Shown piece by piece: positions 24,701 through 36,700 of a DNA stretch of 64,000 nt. The position numbers and the translations under genes are program-made. Each line of letters begins with the position of its first letter. Within the stretch, counting starts at the first letter, position 1. Source of the stretch: Mytilus trossulus (taxonomy: Eukaryota; Mollusca; Bivalvia; Mytilida; Mytilidae); contig NC_086384.1 of NCBI RefSeq assembly GCF_036588685.1, forward strand, positions 8,570,195 through 8,634,194, written 5' to 3'. The notes below the pieces were generated by a model. That model had not been told where the DNA came from. It saw only the letters and a program-made list of their open reading frames with translations, and made no database searches.

Positions 24701-27700
24701 AAGTTAATAAGTACAAATACATGGTGATGTTTAGTTCAATCTTATTACAAATAATACCATCGTCGTCTTCAACCTTTTCCCGCTCTGCGTGTAGTATATA
24801 TCTCCTTACTAACGAACATATCACAACCTACAATAAATGAACTAACTTCTTTATAATGATTAGACTATAAGTGTTTAATTACATTTGTATCAAGGCAAAA
24901 CTAACAATATTTGTTTCTTATATTCAATACCAGTTATTAAGGGAACCGTTCTTAATATAAACGGTGAAAAATCAAACATTTCTGGATGATAAAGGGGATT
25001 AAAACTATTAGTGTTCATACAATGTGTTAGAAAAGACATACATAATTAGGATAAAGAAGGTTGGAAACACAATAAAATGTGAATATCATAAAAGGGTCTT
25101 AGTAAATGTAGTTTTCTATGACAGCAAAATTTATAAACTTCTGGATGTTATTTTATGAATAATATGTTTAAAGACTTCTGATATAATATTTATTTTTATT
25201 TCAAATAGTTTAGCAATTTACGTGTTGTCATATTTCTTTTTCGGTATATGACATGCAATCAATTTGATAAATCTGTCAAAAGCTTTTGAAATTGCACAAA
25301 AAAGTAGCTAAAGCTTTTACAGTTGGCATATGTATTTGAGGAATTTGTATTTGATTACTTGTAACTGAACTTGATATATAATATAACGATGTTAGAATCT
25401 CAAGTAAAACAATAAAAACTGCAGATTGTTGTAGCTATTCCATTATGTTCTCAAATTGGATTTTTTGGGGAAATCGTTACTGAGGAATTAAACTTGAGAA
25501 CAGAAATAGGGACAGTGTCAAGGAGACAACAAGTCAATCATAGAGCAGATATCAGCCAATGGCAACCAATGGGTCTCCTCGTCCGGAATTAATCTTAAAA
25601 AATTCGTAAGGGTTCCGCGGAACCCAGTGTCTCGCCTACTTTTGCTGTTAATCACAGGCTCAACAAAAATGAGGAAAAAAATCAATAAAATTATTCCTGT
25701 TGATACTATCTTTTGATCGTAAAAAGCTTCTGTCCAGGTTTGGTAAAAATCCAAGATAGTTTATGAATCTAATAAATGTTTTTAAACTTTAACTGCAGAC
25801 TGTATGTAATGTTAACTGGAAGAAAAACTAAGTCCATTTATAAGTAAAATACAGATACACAGGTACAAAATTTTAACAAAATTTCCTTCTTGATACTAGC
25901 TTTTGATCATAAAAAAGCTTCTGTCCAAGTTTGGTACAAATCCAAAATGGTATAGGAAAGAAGAAAGTTATTAAAAAAATTCAAACTTTAACGACAAAGT
26001 GCATGTGTTGTTTCCTGGCAGAAAATCTAAGTCCATTTAAAAGTAAAATACTGAAAAAATTGAAATTTATTTTTAAAAAATTTACTTCTGGATACTATCT
26101 TATGATCATAAACAAGCTTCTGTCCAAGTTTGGTAGAAATCAAGTATAGTTTAAGAAAGTTATTAAAATTTCAAAAACTTTAACCACAGAGTGAATGTAA
26201 TGTTTACCTGCAGAAAAACTAAGTCCATTTATAAGTAAAATACTGAAAAAATGGAATTTTATTTTTACAAAATTCACTTCTGGATACTATCTTTTGATCA
26301 TAATCAAGCTTCTGTCCAAGTTTGGTAGAAATCCAGTATAGTTTAAGAAAGTTATTAAAATTTTAAAAACTTTAACCACAGAGTGAATATTTGTGGACGC
26401 CGCCGACGACGACGCTGACGCCGACGGAAAGTAGGATCGCTATGTCTCGCTTTTTCGAAGGCTCGACAAAAATGGAAATATTCTCATCAACAATACTAGG
26501 AAATTTTATACCATTTATTTAATCGTGACCTCTAGTGGTTTCTTGTGCATTTTTCTTGATATTTTAAAAATTTTGGTCTACATATTATTATTAATTTTTA
26601 CTTGTTTTCTTCATATTTGATATGGTCGCATTTTTAACTGTTGTGATGCTTTGGAAATAATCTTGCATAAATACTTTTTATGTTTAACTTTACTACAGAC
26701 TTAGAGAATGTGTCGTATGGAAACATACGTAGTGCATTCTGTGCAAACCAGTTCTAGAAATAATGAAACAACAAACTATAGTCGGAATTTTCGAGTTAAT
26801 AATGTACGAATATTTACCTTTCGGACGTTGCATGGATCATCTGTTTTCTGAAGATGAAAACAAATATAAGATATTTATATTAATTAATAACAGATATATG
26901 GATCTGTTAATATAAAAGCCGACACACACAAAATCATTTCCATGTTCAGATTAAGACAATTGCATACATTTATTTCATGCGACGATCATTGGAAGTGGAT
27001 TGTTTAGCTAGCTATAAATCCATGTTGTATCCATCAATTTCAACATAAGAAAATGCCTGTACACGTCAGGAATATTTCATAAATGTTATGCATTTGTTTG
27101 ATATTTTTGAGCTTTTAATTTTACCATTTGCTTAAGGACTTTCTGTTTATAATTTTCAACGGAGTTCGGTTGTAATGTTATTTTATTTTTAATTACGTCA
27201 CTCCAAAAGGAAAAGAGAACATAGAAGTATGGGATACAAAGAATATTATATTATAGATTATTTATATAATTATATGGATTAATTCACCAAGACTTGAGTA
27301 TCGAGCGTTACAGATGACGGTACTGGTACTATTGATAACTAATTTTTGGACCCCATGTTTGAGGTATACCAGAGGCGAATTTAGAGGGGGCCCGGGGGGA
27401 GGGGGAATTTGGTTGCTTATATAGGGAATCATTGAAGCGTGACTGGAGCGGGCACTCTCTTATGTCAGTCAATGGGCCCCCACTTATGAAAATTCCTGGA
27501 TCCGCCACTGTATACCATCCTTTCCTCAAGTTTATTGTTTTTTTGTTTTGTATTAACATTGCGTTACATCTAGTGATCTGTTTATTTGGCAATCGCCATG
27601 GCAGTCATGAGGGTGTATGAACATCCTTTGTTCGACCTGCTATTCAAATGCGTTTTGTTAAAATATACTTTTTACTTTTGCGGTCTTTTAGGTAAATGTT

Positions 27701-30700
27701 GTTGGTGCTGTATTTCGATCCCTCTTTTAAGAAATTTGTATTGCATGCACACGTAAACAAAATGGGAGTTTATTCAACGCAATTATAAGTTTTAATGTTG
27801 TTTTCAATTTAGACTTGTTTTGTTTTTTGTTTGGGCTTGTATTATATTTCCCTTTAAGTTATATAAAACATTCATCCCATTTCGACTGTTCAACGTTCAA
27901 GGGTTTATCCTTATTAGATATAGGCAAATAATATGGCTTTCCAAAACCGTTTCGATTCCTGATTGATTGATTGTTGGTTGCTTTACGCCGCATTAGCACA
28001 AAAAAGGCTATTTTCGATTCCTAACATCACTGAAGAGACATCAATTGACTGAATCCGGATATAATGTACCACTTTTTACACCCCATGTTTGAGGTATACC
28101 ATCTTTCCGCAAGTTTATTGTTTTCGGATTGGTATTGATTTGATAATTAAGATTCATTTCGTTACATCTGGTGATCTGTTTATTTGACAATCTCCATGAC
28201 AGTCAGCAGGATTTCAGAAATTCCGTTATGCGACCTGTTAGTCAATTGCGTTATTTTTCACTTTTGTGGCCTTTGGAAAATTGTGTTGGTATATCGACCC
28301 CTCTACCATAAAAAGTATTTTGGCTGCACACGTTAAATTGAGGTTTGGCTTTATAAATATTTTGATATGAGCGTCACTGATGAGTCTTGTGTAGACAAAA
28401 CGCGCGTCTGACGTACTATATTATAATCCTGGTACCTTTGATAACTATTTATCCAACGCAATCATATATTTGAACGTTATTTTCAATTTAGACTTGTATA
28501 TACATATGTGAAACTATCAAGTTTGAGACAATAAAGGCATATATTATTGATGAATTATAGGTTATTACACGAGTAATTGAGATCAAGACACGTCTAGCTT
28601 AAATTGATTATGCATGAGCAAAACTACGGCAACGTCAATATAGAATATATCATATATTGACAGAGCTGATCTTGGATCGGCCAGATACACCTTATCACAC
28701 TCCTCGAAACAAAGTAAAAGCTAAACGGTCAACTGAAACAGAACCAGACAATAGGTAGAAAGTCCGCAATATTCAGACAGGATAGTCGGACAGAGAAACC
28801 CACATATCATCATCATCATCATCATCATAATCATCTGATCAAAACGCATGTAAGTAAATTAAAAGTTTGGAACATCCCTAATCTGTTTTACCTATACCTT
28901 CACATCTTACATCATTCAATTATATGTCAGCTGTGAAATAAAGGGAGGGCCTTTGTTAATTGCATGCCAATGAAGTTTAACTGAGTGTAACGCAACTTTT
29001 ATCATTATAGCTACTACATGTAGCAGATCATAGTGGTCATTGTTTATTAATGGGGGCAACCAAAGTTTCCGAAGTTAAACTCATGACTATCATTGCAGGA
29101 CAAATGTTAATCCATCTCGATGAAGATTGGAGACAAATGCTACTGTCAAAGGCAATGTTAGAACTAACATCTTCACTGTTGAAAAAGTGATTATCTGTAG
29201 ATATTCCAACCGACCAACGAAGCCCCCATTGATTTATTTAAGTTTAGAACATAGGAAATATACTGCCATCTATTATGTCACATTTTAAAATGAAAAAAAT
29301 ATGAACAAGAAGACGGACCTCGACAAAAATGAAATGTAAATTCAATAAATTATGTGAACGAAAAAGGTTAAATCACAAAAATACTGATTCCTGAGGAAAA
29401 TTCAAAACGGAAAGTCCCTAATCAAATAGCAAAATAAAAAGCTCAAACACATCAAACGAATGGATAACAACTGTAATATCACTGACTTGGTACAGGCATT
29501 TTCTAATGACGAAAATGGTGAATTGAACCTGGTTCAATAGCTAGCTAAACCTTTCATTTGTAAGACAGTCGCATCAAATTCCATGGATGGACCATTATCA
29601 ATAATACGGCCATGATACATTGGTACAAAATTAGTTCTCGGTCGAATGTATACACGTGTGACGTAAATACTTGCAACATAAACAACATTATATACTAACA
29701 AAAGGATGGAACATGAACAGCGTATATTCAACCCATACACAAGTTCAATAAAGCAAAAGTATATTTTCTATTCATTAAATACCTGTACCAAGTCAGAAAT
29801 ATGACAGTTGTTATTCATTCCTTTGAAATTTTTGAGCTTTTGATTTTGCCATCTGATTATAGGCACCTTCCGTTAAGAATTTATTTTGAAATAGTTGTTT
29901 TTGTTATTTTACTTGTTTCATAATGAGGAACACATATCGTACGATAAATAGTAGTCGTTAGTCATGAACATTTCAGTATAACTTACGATAAATGTAAGTT
30001 GAATGATTATTTTTATGAAAAGAGGCCATTGTAAAGTCAGGAAGTGGAGGACATAAATATGAATTTGTACATGTACAAGATTTGTGATATATAACCTTTT
30101 TGAACATACTGGTTCTTTTAAGCTCAGTTTTACATCCACATCTGCATATAAAACTCTTTATACAACAGACAAATTTCATAATTGTTTTTGGAGTTGGGAT
30201 AATATTGAACGGTGGAGCCACTGGACATCCGGGTTCTATAAACGAAAGCCACAGCTCTGTTCTCATAAACTTCCATTCTACATCTCTTTTATCCTGTAAA
30301 ATCAACATACAAGCATCAAGGCATTTTATTTAAGTTTATTAAAAGTATAAGCATAACTTAAGCAAGCAATGTATATTCCAAAATTCAATTGTACCAACAA
30401 AAATATTTTTTCTACAACCTAACTATAAACAAATCAAAAATTATTTTGCTTTTATTTCAAATAAAAAAACTCATGGCATTTACTCGAAGAAGAAAACGAT
30501 CTGTGTATTTCAATATATCATAGTCTGGATCGGATTTACAGAATAAAAATAATGGATACAAAGTTCAGAATTAAGAGCCAAAAATACAAAACCTAGAGAA
30601 AAATAGGACAAAATATAAAAATTATGATCAAAAGAGAAAAATTGGCCAAAAAATAAAGAATAGACACAATTGACAGAACAAACAAAGAAAACAGAAAAAG

Positions 30701-33700
30701 GACCCCAACCAGACCCAAATATATTACACTCACTTGTACTTCTTCAAATGTAACTGACATCACAGCAATCAGCAGGTTCATTAATACAATCAGCGCAGCA
30801 AAGACATATGTACCGTATAGTAAGTATCCGAGGTTCTCTGTGTAGACGTTCCTTGAAGGGTTGTTCGTCAGAGAACTCATTGGTGCATCCTTGTTCAGCT
30901 CCGGTGCTTCTCCTGGTCCAAAGCCAAACAGAGACCATACCAACATAAATAAAGTCGCCCTGAAACTAATTTATAATTGTACATAATGAAATTATTTATT
31001 TGAATGAATACGGAATATGATATCAAAGTCATATGGACAGTTGTCATATTGGCAAATATACAACATCTCTTTTTTAGCTCACTGGGTCCCGAAGGGCCGC
31101 ATGTGAACTTATTCCATCACTTGTCATTCGTCGTCGTCATCTGTCGTCATAAACTGTGCAAAATACCTTCAAACTTTAACTAACTGATCCACAGGCTATC
31201 TAATTTATAAATTGTATCCGAAATTTTGATTCATCGACAAACATGGCCGCCATTGCTAAAAACAAACATAAGGGTCAAATGCAGTTTTTGGCTTATATGT
31301 CAAAAACTAAACCAACTCTGACATGGGGTAAAATTGTTCAATTGGTCAAGATCTTTAAGCCCTGAAATATTAAGATTAATCGAACTAGGGTAAAATTGTT
31401 CAATTGGTCACGATATATAAGCCCTGAAATATTAAGACGAATCGAACTACCCATTGTTGGGTGGCTGCCACTAAATTGGAAGTTTAAAGGAAATTTGGCA
31501 GTTTTTTGTTATTATCTGGAATATAATAATAGATAGATATAAACTGTAAAAAGCAATAATGTTTAGCATAGTAAGATCTACAAAGAAGTTATATGAGCAA
31601 AAGTGTCAATTGACTCTTTAAGGAGTTAATGCCGTTTAAAGACAATTTTACGAAATTTGTTCATCAAGTCTGCTAAAATAAAAAAATCTTTCCCTCTGAA
31701 ACTATTATGCCTTATTCTTCTTAACTTTAAATAAATGTTCCTTCAGAAATTTATTTTATAATATGTAACCAAATTTTTTATCCATCAACAATGATCATGG
31801 CCACCATGGTTAAAAATAGAACATAAGGATCAAATGCAGTTTTTGGCTTATATCTCAAAAACTAAAAGCATTTAGAGCAAATCTGACTAGGGTAAAAAAA
31901 AAGGTTCAAAAGGTCAAGATCTATCAGCCCTGAAATTTTCAGACAAACTAAACAACCCATTGTTGGGTTGCTGCCACTAAATTAGTTATTTTAAGGATAT
32001 TTTGCAATTTTTGGTTATAAACTTGAATATTATTTAAGATGAAGATAAACTGTAAACAGCAAACATTTTCAGCAAAGTAAGATCAACAAAAATGTTTGAT
32101 GTACAGATTTGCCAATTGACCCTTTAAGGAGTTATTGCCCTTTAAGGACAATTTTACACAAGTTGTTCATGATTTTTAACTTAAGAAATCTTCTGAAATG
32201 AATGTAGTACTAATTTTGTATTTTATTTCCTTGTACGTCAACAATCATAGACACTGGCTAAAATGAGACATATACAATGAACATTTAAATGGACTTTTAA
32301 GCAAGTCATTAATATATATTGAAAAGCAAAAATAATTATTATTGAAAGATTTTAGCAAAAAAGTAACAGGTGAGCGATTCAGGCTCTTGCGAGCTTTTTG
32401 TCTTATATGAAACATGTTGATGCTTTAAAAGAACAAAATGAGATGTGACTAACTTAAATGGAAATTAATTTCTTAACCAATTTTGAAAGATAAAAATCAA
32501 TAATATTATTTTGTCGAATATAAAATAATTGTATATTGAAGGTCATGTGAAAGCGGACATACCACTTAAAACGGATTACACGGTATAAGTAGTAGTTGTG
32601 TTTTAGATAGTAAGCTTATTGTTAATATTTCGCAGGAAAACTATTTCCTGTAAATCGGTCGGGACATCAATGTACACTTATGTTAAAACATTTAGTTAAA
32701 ATTGTTTGTAGGATATTTGAATAATAATTGAGTAAATATCATGACCACCCTTTCAGAATCAGGTAAGTAAACAAATGTTTGCACCTGTCCTAAGTCAGGA
32801 ATCTGATGTACAGTAGTTGTCGTTTGTTTATGTAATATATACGTGTTTCTCGTTTCTCGTTTTGTTTATATAGATTAGACCGTTGGTTTTCCCGTTTGAA
32901 TGGTTTTACACTAGTAATTTTGGGGCCCTTTATAGCTTGTTGTTCGGTGTGAGCCAAGGCTCCGTGTTGAAGGCCGTACTTTAACCTATAATGGTTTAAT
33001 TTTTAAATTGTTATTTGGATGGAGAGTTGTCTCATTGGCACTCACACCACATCTTCCTATATCTAAATATTTGCCATAAAGGTATTTTGGTTTACAGGTA
33101 CCTTTTTCCAGACCCTAATGGTCTACTTTATATAGATAACGTGTCACGTTAACTTCCAACTGACAATAGAACCAATATTAAAGTCCGTTTGGCTATGTGG
33201 GATGTATAAATACGCACTCATGAACAGCCGGGAAAACAAGTCAAATCAGACGCCTACCATATGCAAAGTTCTACGCTCTCATTCCACCGACGAGGCATTG
33301 CATCAACTTGCCCAATCTGCAAATATTTTACGCCGATTTCAACAGAAAAATTATAGGAGCATGGAAGTAATTTTCAACAATATTTTTTTTCATATCCTTT
33401 AACCTCCCCCTACCCCACCCCCTTTTTTTTATGGTGGTAGACCAACAAATTAACCACAAACAATATATCAAGTTTAAATTTTAAAATCAGCTGAATTATG
33501 TATAATGACTATAAAATATTTAAGTAAACATTTAACGAAAAAGTATCTAGATTGTTGCGTATTTTTTCAGAACAGGAAAAGCGTCAAAAGACCATGTTCA
33601 TTGGCAGAGTACTGCGAGCTATACGTGTAAAGCTGCTCACGAAAAAGGTATGCATTTTTTAGTGGTGTTTTCAAAGACTTAGTGTGTTGCTTTTCCGCAA

Positions 33701-36700
33701 TGAACGCGGCATATAGGGTTAGAGAAATGCTTGATAGGCTTTGCATCAGAATGATATGTCCGAGTAAGGTGACGCGTACAAAATGATTACCTGCGAACTG
33801 TAAACTAACGAACTGTTAAAAATTCGGATCTGGAGTAGGTTTCACAAAACAAATTATGACTACATTATTCAGCCATGTATTCATAAATAAGATTTTTATT
33901 TCCACGATAAATACATGATTAATATTTATTGTTTGAAAAAGCCATCGTAAAACTAATTTTTACATCGCGATGACCGTGGGGGCATTCCGATGCATTGCTG
34001 TCGCCTAGATTTCCATTACATAACATTTGTGTGGGTTTTTAACCGATCGATAAACACGATAAATACGCAGACATTAACGAGTACAAAATAACACTCCTTC
34101 TCGTTTGTTATAATACATTTCTTAAATGAATACTGATAAAAATATTTTTATTTAGAACATAAATTAATAACATAAAAATGTTTTGTTATTAGATACATAT
34201 ATTTATCGCTATTTTGTGCATTTTTCCTTTGATCTTTTTTTGTGATAATTTTCATATCATGCTTCTAGCTTGAGATGGAAAAAATTATCACTAGAAACTA
34301 AGGAGGCCACGTGGCGTTGCTAACGAAATTGACATGAAATTGTCGACGTCGTCATAGGTAAAATAGCGATAAACAGATTATCATTGATCATCTCAACTCG
34401 ATTGCTTTTCTCACTTTCGCTGTACCAGCTCAAGCGAGAAAATCAATCTCGTTGAGATGATCAACGATAATCTATAATTATACGTAAAAGAAATCATTGA
34501 TAATATATATGCACACGTATCAAAAAATGGTGTTAACGCATGCGGAAGATGTCCCAAGAACGTTTTGCAGCAATCCCCCATGCAGAGTTAGCGGTCCTTA
34601 CTAACTCTGCATAGAAGATTGGTTTTGCGGGGAAATATGAATGCCTACTCAAATCCAATCTGTTCTAAAAATTTGTTCTTTTACTTTTTCTAGAATAGTG
34701 TCCACCATGCACTTACACAGTACTATTATTAGAATAGTAGAATAGAATGATATAACAATGGATGAAAATTGTATATACATGTAACTGTTATATTAATATA
34801 ATATATAACAACAAACCAGTGTATATTTGTATCACTGCAATATAACAGTTATTACGGTGAGGTTGAATTGCCTGTCATTCACTCATCATCCACGCACGAA
34901 CTTGTCTCAGAACAAAATATATTTCTGTACATTAAGATCAGTTTCAGGTATAGAGATATGTTTTTTGTTCTGAGACAAGTGCTTTTGACCATCCACAAGA
35001 ACATGCTGTCATTCGATGTTCAGTACTTCAGTACTTTAATGAGTTCGGGTCATGAATAAGCAAATACAAAAGTTTATTTAGAATTTCACTTTTCTTTTGC
35101 AATAACAATACTATTTAAATATAAGAAGATGTGGTATGAGTGCCAATGAGACAACTCTCCATCTAAGTAACAATTTACAAAAGTAAACCATTATAGGTCA
35201 AAGTACGGTCTGCAACACAAAGCCTTGGCTCACCAGAACAGCAAGCTACAAAGGGCCTCAAAAAATGACTAATGTAAAACCATTCAAACGGGAAAACCAA
35301 CGATATAATCTATATAAAAAAAAACGAGAAACGAGAAACATTTATGAACCACATCAGTCCACACGTATATTGTGTAACACTATATATATATACAACCAAT
35401 CGGGCTAACTCATTCATGAATGTTTCTAAAACAAATATTGACAGATGGATACAGGGACAATATCGGCCTTGAGCAAAACAAACTGATATAATATTGATCT
35501 ACACTATTAATTGTATTACGATCGCTTACTGTTTACTGTTGATAAATATAGATTATTACAAAGGAAAATAAACATTCTACAAATAAATGTAGATAACATT
35601 CTAAATGTAGATATGATGAAAACAGTGATGCCTTCGAGCACTTGATATACAAATAAGAAGATGTGGTATAATTGACAATGAGACATCTTTCCACCAGAGA
35701 CCGCATGACGTGGATGTTAACATTTATATGTCACCGTGAGACCGCATGACGTATAGGTTAACATTTATATGTCAACGTGAGACCGCATGACGTATAGGTT
35801 AACATTTATATGTCACCGTGAGACCGCATGACGTATATGTTAACATTTATATGTCACCGTGAGACCGCATGACGTATAGGTTAACATTTATATGTCACCG
35901 TGAGACCGCATGACATATAGGTTAACATTTATATGTCACCGTGAGACCGCATGACGTATAGGTTAACATTTATATGTCACCGTGAGACCGCATGACGTAG
36001 AGGTTAACATTTATATATCACCGTGAGATTATTTCATAATCAAGGATGCAACTTGCAGCTCATCTAAATTTTATGATAGGCGTCTGTAACTGTATTCTAT
36101 GGTTCTAATACTTTTTTTTACATAAACAAAAAGAAAAGACCTAGGCTTATTCAACTACTATTACTTGACGTGTAAAGTGGTTTAATATGCGGAATTTGAT
36201 GTTCCCAATTTCTAGGTCCATATATATCTTGTTTGCGACGTTTCGTTTTCGCGTTTCCTAGTCCTGTTTCAAATAGAAAAAAAAATCAAAAAAAATCAGC
36301 GGATATTTTATTATCTCTATCTCAAAATAAGCAGAACTAAACTCGACAGTTTTCAACTGTACAGTCTCTTGAAGAGGAAGTCAGAAAAGTGAAGCAATGG
36401 AACTATTATGCACGACAAAGGGTAGTCCAAAGCACCAAGACAAATGCATGGGATATGCAAAAAAATATACAACTAGTTCACATGCTTATCAAAACTATAA
36501 TGTTTTATCGGATTCTCAGAAAGGGCTTTATATTCTGCTTTGAATGCAAACTATCTTAACGTGGCGGGTAATCAATATGGTATAGGTAACACATGCATAG
36601 ATAAAAGAGGGATGAAAGATACCAGAGGGACAGTCAAACTCATAAAACGAAAATAAACTGACAACGCCATGGCTAAAAATGAAAAAGACAAACAATAGTA

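Noticed and set aside
27300-27345. Further retrozyme fossil (GAGCGTTACAGATGACGG, TTGATAACTA)
   Set aside because: Similarity covers under 45 bases and the core is gone. It may be real, but it is too weak to list.
27329-27620. Overlapping 87- and 62-codon ORFs on opposite strands
   Set aside because: Both come from a short G-rich dispersed repeat also present at 50.3 and 57.1 kb.
33202-33402. 66-codon ORF as the first coding exon of the nested gene
   Set aside because: Its donor phase does not match the next exon, where the joined frame meets a stop. A non-coding leader remains possible.
35697-36024. CRISPR-like regular repeat
   Set aside because: The 41-bp units abut with no unique spacers, and the genome is animal. 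It is a minisatellite.
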